This document shows, piece after piece, positions 42,147 to 50,482 of a stretch of 64,000 bases of DNA. Source of the stretch: Actinomycetes bacterium (GTDB lineage: Bacteria > Actinomycetota > Thermoleophilia > Solirubrobacterales > JACPNS01); NCBI GenBank assembly GCA_023404495.1, contig JAEYBE010000058.1, positions 20,770-84,769 on the forward strand, in the 5' to 3' direction. Positions within the stretch are counted from its first letter, which is position 1. Every line of letters starts with the position of its first letter. Below the pieces are notes generated by a model. The model had not been told where the DNA came from, made no database searches, and saw only the letters and a program-made list of their open reading frames with translations. The translations under genes were made by a program, and so were the position numbers.

Positions 42147-44501
42147 TCACTCAGCTGGGGGCGACGGGAGGCGCAGTCGCTTGAGCGTCAAAGCGTTGAC
42201 GGCGACGATCAAACTCGAACCAGCCATCGTCAATGCCGCGATCTCGGGCCTGAGCACGAGACCGGTCGACGGCTCAAAGACTCCCGCAGCGATTGGCAGC
42301 GCTACCGAGTTGTAACCGATGGCCCACCCGAGGTTCTGACGCATCTTGCGCAGGGTGCCCCGGCCGATCGTCAATCCAACTGGAACATCAAGAGGATCGG
42401 ACCGCATCAGGACCAGCCCTGCCGTTTCGATGGCGACGTCTGTTCCGGTGCCGATCGCAAGGCCCAGGTCTGCTTGGGCCAGGGCCGGCGCGTCGTTCAC
42501 CCCGTCGCCAACCATCGCCACCTTCGTTCCGTCGGCCTGTAGCTCGGCGATCTTTGCTGCCTTATCCCCGGGAAGCACGTCCGCCAACACCTTGTCGATC
42601 CCGAGCTGGGCACCGATGCGCTGTGCGGTCTCGACGTTGTCGCCGCTCAGCATCACGACGCTCACGCCGGATTCATGCAATGCGGCTACGGCCGCGGCAG
42701 AGGTTGGCCTCACCGCGTCCGCGATGGCGATCAAGCCGACCGCCCGCCCGTCGACGGCAATCTGGACCACCGTCTGGCCGGCGCCGGCGATTGCTCCGCG
42801 CTTTGTACCGAGCGCGCCCATTTCCACGGCTTCGCGGTCCATCAAGCGCTTGTTACCCACAAGAATCCTCTTTCCGTCAACAACGGCCGACGCGCCGTGG
42901 CCAGGGATGTTCTTGAAATCCGACGCCGTCGCATTAGCCTGCGCCTGCTCGTCCGCCCGGCGGACGATCGCCTTCGCGAGTGGATGCTCGGAAGAGCGTT
43001 CCACGGCGGCCACCAGTCGCAGCATCTCGGATTCCTCGATCGAATCGACATGAATCTCGGCGACTTCCGGTTCGCCTTTGGTCAATGTTCCGGTCTTGTC
43101 CATCACAACCGTCTGAATACGCGCAGATGTTTCGAGTGCGGTCGCGTTTTTGAACAGGATCCCGCGCTCGGCTCCCAGGCCAGTGCCAACCATGATCGCC
43201 GTCGGTGTCGCCAGACCGAGCGCATCCGGGCAGGTGATGACAACGACAGTGATCGCAAACAGCATCGCCTCGCTGAAGGGCACGTCGCCGAATATCAGCC
43301 AAGCGGTGAGCGTTACGGCGCCGCCGACCAGCGCGACGAGCACGAGCCAAAAGGCAGCGCGGTCCGCCAGGCGCTGCCCGGGGGCCTTCGAACTTTGCGC
43401 TTCTTGCACCAGCTTCACGATCTGCGCCAGCGCAGTGTCGCTGCCGACTCTGGTCGCTCTCGCCCGCAGGGCACCATTGATGTTGATCGTCGCGCCGGTC
43501 AATTCCGATCCGACGGTTTTGTGGACCGGGAGGGACTCGCCGGTCACCATTGACTCGTCGACCTCGCTATCGCCTTCTTCGACCGTGGCATCCACCGCGA
43601 TCTTCGCGCCAGGTCGGATGACAAGAATGTCGCCGACTTGCACGTCCGCCGTTGCGACTTCAAATGTGACGCCGTCGCGTTCCACCAGGGCTTTCGCAGG
43701 CGACAGATTCAGCAACGTGCGGATCGCGTCGTTGGCACCACCACGCGCACGCATCTCAAACCAATGTCCGAGGAGTACGAACGAGGCGAGAACCGAGGCG
43801 GCTTCGTAGAACACTTCGCCGCCACCGGTCAGCGTCACGACCAGGGAGTAGAGCCACCCGGAGCCGACCGCCACCGCAACCAGCACCATCATGTCCAGCG
43901 TTCGGGCCCGCAATGCCCTTATCGCGCCGCTGAAGAAGATCTGGCAGGAATAGAAGATCACCGGCAGGCTCAACAGGAGCTGCCAGACGTCATTCCTAAG
44001 TCCCAAGGGCGGCGGCGCGCTGAACCCGAGCACGTCGCTGCCGATTGGTGACCAAAGCACGATCGGGATCGAGAAGATTGCGGCAACGAGGAAGCGGTTG
44101 CGCATTTCGGCGACCATCGCAGCCATCGACATGCCGCCGTGCCCGCCATGGCCCATCGTCTCGTCAGGTGAGAGGTCGTGAGTCTCGTGGTGATCGATTG
44201 GCACGTGCCGGGACGACTCGCTGACCTCGGCGCTCGGATCGCAGAGGTGGTTTGGAACTGACTGGCCCGCGCAGTGAAACCCGCATTCGTCAATCGTTGC
44301 GCGCAATTCGCTGATCGAAAGCCGGTCGGGGTCGAAGCGCACTACCGCGGTCTGGGCGACCGGATTCACGTCGACCGAGCTGACTCCATCTAGTGATCCG
44401 AGCACGTTGTCGACGACTGCCTGCTCGGAAGCCCGCAAGATCGGCCTCACGTCGAGCACGGCGGCGTACGTCGATGATCCTTCTTCGCGCGTCTGCTCCA
44501 T
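42147..44501 (-). CDS. P1B-type copper/heavy-metal ATPase with CPD membrane motif
   Basis: 784 residues. The N-terminal HMA-like fold (about 12-75) lacks CxxC. A His-rich loop follows (HHETHD; MGHGGHGGMSM, about 100-128), then eight membrane helices. Catalytic parts are the actuator TGES (320-323), phospho-acceptor D468 in DKTGTLT, the nucleotide-domain HP in SSEHPLAKAI, and GDGVNDAPAL. The ion-site motif in helix 6 reads CPD (424-426) instead of CPC or CPH. Helix 7 has YN and helix 8 has M-A-G-S-S, as in copper pumps. It probably exports copper; the CPD motif makes ion choice uncertain. An operator candidate lies 7 bp upstream. Confidence 0.93.
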   Translation of the reverse strand: MEQTREEGSSTYAAVLDVRPILRASEQAVVDNVLGSLDGVSSVDVNPVAQTAVVRFDPDRLSISELRATIDECGFHCAGQSVPNHLCDPSAEVSESSRHVPIDHHETHDLSPDETMGHGGHGGMSMAAMVAEMRNRFLVAAIFSIPIVLWSPIGSDVLGFSAPPPLGLRNDVWQLLLSLPVIFYSCQIFFSGAIRALRARTLDMMVLVAVAVGSGWLYSLVVTLTGGGEVFYEAASVLASFVLLGHWFEMRARGGANDAIRTLLNLSPAKALVERDGVTFEVATADVQVGDILVIRPGAKIAVDATVEEGDSEVDESMVTGESLPVHKTVGSELTGATININGALRARATRVGSDTALAQIVKLVQEAQSSKAPGQRLADRAAFWLVLVALVGGAVTLTAWLIFGDVPFSEAMLFAITVVVITCPDALGLATPTAIMVGTGLGAERGILFKNATALETSARIQTVVMDKTGTLTKGEPEVAEIHVDSIEESEMLRLVAAVERSSEHPLAKAIVRRADEQAQANATASDFKNIPGHGASAVVDGKRILVGNKRLMDREAVEMGALGTKRGAIAGAGQTVVQIAVDGRAVGLIAIADAVRPTSAAAVAALHESGVSVVMLSGDNVETAQRIGAQLGIDKVLADVLPGDKAAKIAELQADGTKVAMVGDGVNDAPALAQADLGLAIGTGTDVAIETAGLVLMRSDPLDVPVGLTIGRGTLRKMRQNLGWAIGYNSVALPIAAGVFEPSTGLVLRPEIAALTMAGSSLIVAVNALTLKRLRLPSPPAE

Positions 44502-44508
44502 TGCGTGA

Positions 44509-44525
44509 TCCTACTTCCTGTCGTA
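44509..44525. promoter_or_regulatory. BlaI-type operator candidate j
   Basis: TCCTACT-TCC-TGTCGTA keeps the 7-3-7 layout with three mismatches. It lies 7 bp upstream of the metal ATPase start, so binding would block a short-leader transcript. Confidence 0.4.
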
Positions 44526-44595
44526 GAAGGTGGCCGTTGGCGGTTAGCTACGCAATCCGCATGTGCGCGCAGGTCGACGCGGGGCGCGGGGTGAC

Positions 44596-45210
44596 TCAGG
44601 CTGCGTGAATCGATTCTTCAATCGCCGACGCGTGGTCGGAGCGGAGCCGGGATATCAACTTGATCGCGATGACGACGAAGACAATCTCGATGAGTGGGAG
44701 CAAGCTGTCCATGTCAACGCCCTCGTCAAAGCCGTCGCTCGGGATCAGCCACGGGTGCGGTGAGCCGTTGGCAAGGTGAAAGTTGATGTTCATGAAGATG
44801 GCGCCGAGCGAAGCTGCTGCGATCGCTGACCAGACGACCAGCTCCTCGCGATAGCCGAGGCGATGCCATCGAAAAAGCAGCGCTACCGCGGCCCCGATGA
44901 GTGCGAGTCCGATCGCCACTTCGCCGATCTCGATCAGCATTCCGAAAGCCCGTGCGTTCGGAATGATCGTGCCGTTCAGGAGTGACTCGTACCAGCCCAC
45001 CGTGCCCTCAGACTTTTCGGCAAGTTCTCCTGCGAGACCAGATGGAAAGCCTCCGCGCGCCAGCTTCGTGAGTCCGGACATGAACCACTCGTAGCCGATG
45101 AACGCCATGACGACGCAGAGGCCTTTCAACGCGAGTCCTGCGGCGTGAGCTTCCCGGTCTCGTCTGTAGCTGGAGCTTGTTTTCAGATTCTCACCCGCGG
45201 TTGATCGCAT
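44596..45210 (-). CDS. DoxX-like membrane protein
   Basis: 204 residues with four membrane helices. Features are GYEWFMSGLTKLARGGFPSGLAGELAEK after helix 1, IEIGEVAIGLALIGAAVALL (helix 2), SAIAAASLGAIFMNINFHLANG (helix 3) and PLIEIVFVVIAIKLI (helix 4). This fits the DoxX/DoxD-like family, named for thiosulfate:quinone oxidoreductase but mostly of unknown function, sometimes linked to redox stress. It lies between the ATPase and the two-component system in the same direction as both. The 146 bp upstream (45211-45356) show no clear element. Confidence 0.75.
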   Translation of the reverse strand: MRSTAGENLKTSSSYRRDREAHAAGLALKGLCVVMAFIGYEWFMSGLTKLARGGFPSGLAGELAEKSEGTVGWYESLLNGTIIPNARAFGMLIEIGEVAIGLALIGAAVALLFRWHRLGYREELVVWSAIAAASLGAIFMNINFHLANGSPHPWLIPSDGFDEGVDMDSLLPLIEIVFVVIAIKLISRLRSDHASAIEESIHAA

Positions 45211-45356
45211 GGATATTGCCTCTCAAGACAGAAATCGTTCAGGGCTGTGGACTGCGAACGGCCAGTGCCGCGAACTAGTTGTACGGCGGCGGAGTGAAAT
45301 TCATGTGAAGAGTCACTGCGCATTTTGTGAACGATCGAATGAAATGCCCAGTTGAT

Positions 45357-46667
45357 CTAGTGGCGGCTCGCGGCGGGCAGCGTGATCGTGAACGTCGAAC
45401 CCGCATCCGGGCTGCTTTCGACGGAGATTGCGCCGTTCTGCGCTTCTGTGAGTTCCTTCGCGATCGCGAGGCCTATCCCCGTGCCTCCGGTTCCACGCGA
45501 TCGCGAAGGGTCGGCACGCCAAAACCGCTCAAACACGTGCGCGGTCTCGTGTTCGTCCATCCCGATGCCGGTGTCGGCCACGGCAAGAATGACCTTGTCA
45601 CCGGATCTGCGAACGTCGACTCGCACTTCACCTGCGTCGGTGTAGCGCAACGCATTCGTCAGGAGATTGTCGATCACCTGGGTCAGCCTGGCCCGGTCCG
45701 CAAACACGATTGCCTGCGGCGCGAGATCTTCGCTGGTTGCGACCCCTTTGCTCGCGAATTCGTTGCGCCTGACGTCAAGCCGTTCGCGTGCAAGGGCGCT
45801 CAGATCCAGGGGTGATCGATTCATGGTGAGCCCGGGGCGCTGTGCGTCGGCAAGTAGCTCGAGGTCGTCGATCAGCTCGGCCAGGCGCTGCGCCTCCAGC
45901 CGCATCGCCGCGAGGTTTTCGGCGTCGTCATCGACGACGTGGTCCTGCGCCGCCTCGATTCTCGCGATCACTCCGGAAAGCGGAGTTCGGAATTCGTGCG
46001 CGACGTCGGCCGCGGCTTCTCGGCGCAGTGTCTCCTCGCGCTCCAGCGAGGCGGCGAGTTCGTTCAGCGCCGCGCCGACTGCGGTGATTTCGCTCGGCCC
46101 GGATTCGGTCACGCGCACACCGAGTTCCCCGCCACGCAGGCGTTCGGCGGCCACGGCGATTCGTCTCAGCGGTCGCGTCAGCGCACTTGCGATGAGCGGC
46201 GCGGTCAGCACCCCGAGGAGCAGAGCCAAGCTCGCGGCCAGCAGGTGGAGACGGTCGAGCCGATTCGTCAACGAGTCGTTCTCCCGCGCGGGGAAGCCTT
46301 CAGGTGACGGGACGAGGACGATCGTGCCGACTTCGCGTCCGTCGACCGTTACGGCACGCGCGACGCCAACCGACGGAGCCTTCGCTCCGTCTGCGGCGAC
46401 CGCCAACTGGTAGCCGCCGATCGACCCGGCGTGGCTCAATTCCGACCTCGTGCCAGACGTCCAGCCGCCATTTCGCGCGTAAAGTTCCGCGGCCACTTCA
46501 GATGCGTGTTCGGCTGCGCTCGCGGTTCTGGACTGCTCCGCCTGCTCAACGCGATTGCGCAGCCCAAGGTTTGCGAGCACCGTCGAAATGCCGACGGAGC
46601 TGACCGCGACCACCGCGAGCGCGACGGCGATTCGAGCAGTGAGTCCGGCACGCCTCCAGACTCTCAC
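45357..46667 (-). CDS. sensor histidine kinase (CusS/BaeS-like)
   Basis: 436 residues from a GTG overlapping the regulator stop by one base. TM1 spans about 12-33. A periplasmic sensor of about 100 residues follows, then TM2 (about 148-168) and HAMP. HisKA is seen in AADVAHEFRTPLSGV, with phospho-acceptor His. The HATPase has N-box LLTNALRYTDAG, G1 ADTGIGM, F-box ERFWRADPSRSRG and G2 GGTGIGLAIAKEL. Its location next to the multicopper oxidase and metal ATPase suggests sensing of copper in the envelope; the sensor part itself shows no clear metal motif. Confidence 0.92.
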   Translation of the reverse strand: MRVWRRAGLTARIAVALAVVAVSSVGISTVLANLGLRNRVEQAEQSRTASAAEHASEVAAELYARNGGWTSGTRSELSHAGSIGGYQLAVAADGAKAPSVGVARAVTVDGREVGTIVLVPSPEGFPARENDSLTNRLDRLHLLAASLALLLGVLTAPLIASALTRPLRRIAVAAERLRGGELGVRVTESGPSEITAVGAALNELAASLEREETLRREAAADVAHEFRTPLSGVIARIEAAQDHVVDDDAENLAAMRLEAQRLAELIDDLELLADAQRPGLTMNRSPLDLSALARERLDVRRNEFASKGVATSEDLAPQAIVFADRARLTQVIDNLLTNALRYTDAGEVRVDVRRSGDKVILAVADTGIGMDEHETAHVFERFWRADPSRSRGTGGTGIGLAIAKELTEAQNGAISVESSPDAGSTFTITLPAASRH

Positions 46668-47362
46668 TAGCCTTTCACACCCAGTCGATAGCCGACCCCG
46701 GGGACCGTCAGGACGTAACTTGGGGCGGATGGATCGGGCTCGATCTTGCGCCGGAGGTTCTTCACGTGCGCATCGATCGTTCGCTCGTAGCCCTCGAATT
46801 CGTGGCCCTGCACGCGGTTGACGAGTTCGATCCTCGAGTATGCGCGACCCGGATATTGAGCGATCGCCGTAAGAAGCTTGTATTCCGTGGGGGTCAGCGA
46901 CACGGGTTCGTCGTTCACGCGCACCTCGTGTTGCAGGCTGTCGATCACCAGTCGTCCGCCGTCAAACTGCCTGACCTCGACCAGAGGCATCTCGGCGCCC
47001 GCGCTACGGCGGATGACGGCCTTGATCCGCGCGACGAGTTCGCGAGGACTGAACGGCTTGACGACATAGTCGTCGGCGCCGAAGCCGAGTCCGGCGATGC
47101 GCTGCTCTTCAGCAGATTTCGCCGTGAGCATGATGATCGCCACATCGGAGCGTTCTCGAAGCTGGCGGCACAGCTCTTCCCCGGGTATGTCCGGCAGCAT
47201 CAGGTCGAGTATCACCAGGTTCGGGCGCTTGGCGAGCGCCGTCGCCAGCCCATCCGCACCGGTCGTGGCCGAGTAAACGATGAAACCTTCGCGCTCGAGG
47301 TACGCGCGTACGACGTCGTGGATCGATTCCTCGTCGTCGATGATGAGTACTCGTTCGTTCAT
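46667..47362 (-). CDS. OmpR-family response regulator (CusR-like)
   Basis: 231 residues. The receiver has the acidic pair DD near residue 10-11, the phospho-acceptor Asp in LVILDLMLPDIPG, Thr in IIMLTAKS and Lys in VVKPFSP. The winged-helix domain has LTPTEYKLLTAIAQYPG, DAHVKNLRRKIE and VPGVGYRLG. It is divergent from the multicopper oxidase gene. Two copies of an 11 bp sequence spaced by two helical turns lie in the shared promoter region and are its likely binding site. Confidence 0.93.
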   Translation of the reverse strand: MNERVLIIDDEESIHDVVRAYLEREGFIVYSATTGADGLATALAKRPNLVILDLMLPDIPGEELCRQLRERSDVAIIMLTAKSAEEQRIAGLGFGADDYVVKPFSPRELVARIKAVIRRSAGAEMPLVEVRQFDGGRLVIDSLQHEVRVNDEPVSLTPTEYKLLTAIAQYPGRAYSRIELVNRVQGHEFEGYERTIDAHVKNLRRKIEPDPSAPSYVLTVPGVGYRLGVKG

Positions 47363-47403
47363 CTGGGTCCACCCTAATCCTTCGCCGGCGCGTATTCCGG
47401 GCG

Positions 47404-47436
47404 TTCATCGGATCCGTGGTTGTCCTTCATCGGATC
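47404..47436. promoter_or_regulatory. direct repeat, candidate CusR-type site
   Basis: TTCATCGGATC occurs at 47404-47414 and 47426-47436, exact copies with starts 22 bp apart (two turns of DNA). Placed between the response-regulator gene and the multicopper oxidase gene, it suits tandem OmpR-type dimers controlling the oxidase operon. Confidence 0.5.
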
Positions 47437-47512
47437 TTCACCGCGCTGCTCGAAGCTAGTCGTGTGCCGGCGTCAAGACCGGCGAACCACAGGGAGCATC
47501 ACGGTTCAGAGA

Positions 47513-48616
47513 ATGCGCAACGAAGAAGATCAATTCAATGGTTTGCCGGTCATCGCGACGGCGGCGCTGCTGATCGCAGTGGTCGCAGTTGCGGTCGCGG
47601 TTGTCGCGATCGCGAGGTCTGGAGACGACGGGAGCATGAGCGGCTCAATGTCTATGGGCTCGATGGGCGGCGGCTCGATGGAGCACATGGCGCCGTTGTC
47701 GATCGCCGGGATCCAGGACCCGCCGTCTAGTCGCGGCGGCGTTCCACTCAAGCCGAAGCTGGAGAACGGCGTCAACGTCTACCGGCTGGACGCCCGCCCG
47801 GTGTGGTGGACGATCTTCGGGGGGCAACGCGTGAGTGCGTATGCATACAACGGCATCGTTCCCGGGCCACAGATCCGGGTCAAGAACGGCCAGCGGGTGC
47901 GCATCGAATTCAAGAACAACCTTCCTGTCGCAACGACCGTCCACTGGCACGGCGTCGGGGTTCCCAACTCACAGGACGGCGTGCCGGGCGTCACCCAGAA
48001 GAACATTGAACCCGGAGCGTCTTACACGTACGAGTTCACGGCGAAGCCCGCCGGCGATCCAAACGGCAGCGGCACGTTCATGTACCACACGCACACGGAC
48101 GAGGACCGCCAGATGCCGATGGGGCTCTACGGCACGCTGATCATCGATCCCCCGGGCGGCGCCAAGAAGTATGCGGTCGACAAGACGCTGGTCTTCTCGG
48201 AATGGGCCTCCGATCCGACCAGCGGCAGATCTCGCGGCGTCATGCAGATGGAAGGAATGTTTCCGAATTTCTTCACGATCAACGGAAAGAGCTACCCCGA
48301 CACCGATCCGGTGAATGTGGCTGCAGGGCAGCGTGTGCTGTTCCGGCTTGTAAATGCGGGCCAGTTCGCGCATCCGATTCACCTTCACGGCACGAGTTTT
48401 CGTGTGGTCGCGCGTGACGGTCATGCCGTCCCATCCGGCGCGGTGGAGCGTCGGGACACGATCACGCTCGAGAGCGGCGAGCGGGCCGACATCGAGTTCA
48501 CGGAACCGCCCGGCAAATGGATTCTCCACTGCCACATCGGCCATCACCTGACCAATGACGGTGAAGGTCCGGGCGGCCTTCTGATGCTCGTGAACTCGAA
48601 AGCCACGCGTACGTGA
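47513..48616 (+). CDS. multicopper oxidase, two-domain-like, with Met-rich N-terminus
   Basis: 367 residues from the ATG at 47513. A membrane anchor or signal (about 12-35) is followed by a Met-rich stretch (SMSGSMSMGSMGGGSMEHM). Copper motifs are VHWHGVG and FMYHTHTDED for the trinuclear site, then HPIHLHG, and HCHIGHH near the end with the type 1 Cys. All ten-odd copper ligands appear present. Such enzymes oxidise Cu(I), phenols or metals outside the cell. It heads a rightward set with a Met-rich peptide (29 bp later) and a DUF2933-like protein, opposite a two-component system, as in copper-resistance operons. Confidence 0.93.
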   Translation: MRNEEDQFNGLPVIATAALLIAVVAVAVAVVAIARSGDDGSMSGSMSMGSMGGGSMEHMAPLSIAGIQDPPSSRGGVPLKPKLENGVNVYRLDARPVWWTIFGGQRVSAYAYNGIVPGPQIRVKNGQRVRIEFKNNLPVATTVHWHGVGVPNSQDGVPGVTQKNIEPGASYTYEFTAKPAGDPNGSGTFMYHTHTDEDRQMPMGLYGTLIIDPPGGAKKYAVDKTLVFSEWASDPTSGRSRGVMQMEGMFPNFFTINGKSYPDTDPVNVAAGQRVLFRLVNAGQFAHPIHLHGTSFRVVARDGHAVPSGAVERRDTITLESGERADIEFTEPPGKWILHCHIGHHLTNDGEGPGGLLMLVNSKATRT

Positions 48617-48645
48617 CCAAAACCAACATCAAGGAGCTGACTCAA

Positions 48646-48852
48646 ATGTCCAAGAAATCAATCACGATCCTGCTGATCGCCGTCGTGCTGGTGGCAGGCG
48701 CGACGGTTGCCGTTGCGGCCGTGCTCACGTCGGGCGGCGGCTCGACGGCGCACACGATGCAAAACGGCCAGCAGATGCAAGGCAACATGAATTCCGGAGC
48801 GACCCACGAGATGTCCGACGGGTCGATGATGAGCGGCGGTATGGACCACTAG
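48646..48852 (+). CDS. small exported Met/His-rich protein
   Basis: 68 residues from the ATG at 48646, with AAGGAG 9 bases upstream. A signal or anchor helix (ITILLIAVVLVAGATVAVAA) is followed by a mature part with about nine Met and four His: AHTMQNGQQMQGNMNSG and SDGSMMSGGMDH. The block H-x-MQNGQ-x-M is shared with the protein at 34324-34518. Composition suggests periplasmic copper binding. It is 29 bp behind the multicopper oxidase gene and probably co-transcribed. Confidence 0.7.
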   Translation: MSKKSITILLIAVVLVAGATVAVAAVLTSGGGSTAHTMQNGQQMQGNMNSGATHEMSDGSMMSGGMDH

Positions 48853-48966
48853 CTCATCGGGCTTTCGGAGATCGTGGCCTCGATTTGCTCGTCACGGGAG
48901 CACTGGGCCACTACCCGCGCTACAAGCGGCTTGGATACGCCCCGGAGTCATTAAGGAGTGCCCAGC

Positions 48967-49200
48967 ATGGAAAATAGAGACATTGAACAGCCGTCGGGCG
49001 TCAACCCGGCCGATGAAATCGATTCGCATCAGCATGGCGGACGCAAGCTCTGGATGATGATCTGCTGTGTTCCCGTGGCTGTTGCGGTCATCGTGCTGGT
49101 CGCGACTGGAATCGTCAGCGGAGTCTTCGTGCTCATCGCCCTCGGGTGCATCGTGATGATGGGAGCGATGATGGCTCTGATGTCTGGCGCTTCGCGCTAG
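48967..49200 (+). CDS. small membrane protein, DUF2933-like
   Basis: 77 residues from the ATG at 48967, with AAGGAG upstream. A polar start with DSHQHGGRK leads into two membrane helices (LWMMICCVPVAVAVIVLVAT and FVLIALGCIVMMGAMMALM). The pattern His-rich start, LWMM-CC, second helix with many Met resembles DUF2933 proteins found in copper-resistance clusters. Function unknown; a metal role is suggested by context. It lies 114 bp after the Met-rich gene. Confidence 0.65.
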   Translation: MENRDIEQPSGVNPADEIDSHQHGGRKLWMMICCVPVAVAVIVLVATGIVSGVFVLIALGCIVMMGAMMALMSGASR

Positions 49201-49256
49201 CCAAGCCATGTGGGGCGGGCCCTCGTATCCTTCGGCGGCAGCGGAGGCCGACCGAT

Positions 49257-49874
49257 TTATGGACGCTTCGCGACTATCCAGTTGAACGGCTGGATCTTGC
49301 CCGAGGGGGTGCGATGCTCTTCGCGTTCGATTGAAACAACCCTAAATTGATCTCCGAGCAACGACCGCAGATCGGCCGCCCCATAGCGCCGGACCTCAAG
49401 ACCGGAGCACTGCTCTGGTCCGTCTTCCGCGAAAACGCCGATGATCGCATGGCCGCCCGGCTCGACCGCCCTCAGCAACGCGCCAACGTAACCCTGCTGC
49501 TGTGCCGCCTCCGTGAGGAAATGCAATACGGCCCGGTCGTGCCAGATTCCGTATTGCCTCGCCGGCTTCCATGTGAACAAATCGGCGACGAGCCATTGCA
49601 CTGCAACTGCCTGAGGCCCGAGGCGTGTCTGCGCCAGTTCAAGTCCGCGAGGCGAGACGTCCATCACGGTGATGTCCTGAAATCGCCTGCCGATAAGCCC
49701 GTCGACAAGCGTGGAGGATCCGCCACCGACGTCGATCACAGAGGCGTCCGCACGCGGCGCAATGTGAGAGATCAGCTCGAGCGATTTGCTCGCCTCGGCC
49801 TGTCGCCAGCTCACTTGCGCGTCGCCGTCCGCGTACGCGAGATCCCAGTGCTGTTGGCGCTCCTGCGACTCCAT
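49257..49874 (-). CDS. class I SAM-dependent methyltransferase
   Basis: 205 residues with the TehB/thiopurine-methyltransferase-like layout. It starts ERQQHWDLAYADGD and has SAM motif I ASVIDVGGGSSTLVDGL, acidic strand end TVMDVSPRGL, and DRAVLHFLTEA. Related proteins methylate metalloids or small thiols, and a detoxification role would fit this island, but the substrate cannot be assigned. It is transcribed alone, convergent with the copper operon. Confidence 0.82.
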   Translation of the reverse strand: MESQERQQHWDLAYADGDAQVSWRQAEASKSLELISHIAPRADASVIDVGGGSSTLVDGLIGRRFQDITVMDVSPRGLELAQTRLGPQAVAVQWLVADLFTWKPARQYGIWHDRAVLHFLTEAAQQQGYVGALLRAVEPGGHAIIGVFAEDGPEQCSGLEVRRYGAADLRSLLGDQFRVVSIEREEHRTPSGKIQPFNWIVAKRP

Positions 49875-49976
49875 TGGGGAGAGGCTATTTGGTCGACTGC
49901 CAGCTACCGCGAGTATGCACCGCGCTTCGCGCGAGGGCAGAATATGCCGCCCTTCGGACGAGGGGGATGACCGGCT

Positions 49977-50318
49977 TCAGCCGGTGATCAGGAACGAGCG
50001 CGCCGCTATCCGTACCGACTCAACGTCACCGTGTGCGAGAAGTTCAGCCGGTGCCATTTCATCGAGCATTGGATTCATTCCAACGAGCCAGGCTCGAGCT
50101 ACAGCGTCGACATCGCGAGCCGTGAGGAGCAGGAGTACCTCGAAGACGCCGCGAGCGTGGTCTTCATTCTGGCCAAGCTCATCGTCCAGAACGAACGACA
50201 TGAGCTTCTCGCCGAGAGACGATCGCAGTTGATCGAGCACCGACGCGATCGGCGTGTTGAGCGACTCTTCGTGAGCGCGGTCCGTGGTGGCATCGATGGC
50301 GTACATCGCTTGACTCAT
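49977..50318 (-). CDS. MbcA/ParS/Xre-like (DUF2384) antitoxin-type protein
   Basis: 113 residues from the ATG at 50318. The first part is helical (DRAHEESLNTPIASVLDQL). The C-terminal ~50 residues follow the DUF2384 pattern: VARAWLVGMNPMLDEMAPAELLAHGDVESVRIAAR, with the W-L, N-P and P-x-LL positions kept. DUF2384 proteins are usually antitoxins of RES-domain toxins. No RES gene is next to it, so it is an orphan or has another role. Moderate confidence in family, low in function. Confidence 0.55.
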   Translation of the reverse strand: MSQAMYAIDATTDRAHEESLNTPIASVLDQLRSSLGEKLMSFVLDDELGQNEDHARGVFEVLLLLTARDVDAVARAWLVGMNPMLDEMAPAELLAHGDVESVRIAARSFLITG

Positions 50319-50379
50319 CGTAGGGGATTTGGCGTCGGCGAAATCAAAGCGAGCATCGAGTGTCGGCTGTAGAATGTTT

Positions 50380-50482
50380 CCACGCCGATCGCTTCGATCG
50401 GTTCTTTTCGAGCGCCGGCGTTTGCCCGACGGTGCGTATGCGATCCGGGGCTTGGTCCGATCCAAGTCCCGGGTCGTTTTTT
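50380..50482 (+). ncRNA. candidate small structured RNA with terminator
   Basis: A perfect 7 bp hairpin (CCGATCG / CGATCGG, 50385-50401) is followed by a weaker stem. A rho-independent terminator comes next: CCGGGGCTTGG pairs with CCAAGTCCCGG with one mismatch (50445-50472), then a T-run at 50476-50482. TAGAAT at 50370 could be a -10 element; no good -35 is seen. No coding frame fits. It could be an independent small RNA, or a terminator of unknown upstream transcription. Confidence 0.35.

Noticed and set aside
45270..45290. AGTTGTACGG in front of the DoxX-like gene as an operator
   Set aside because: Only one half resembles the consensus and the other arm does not pair.
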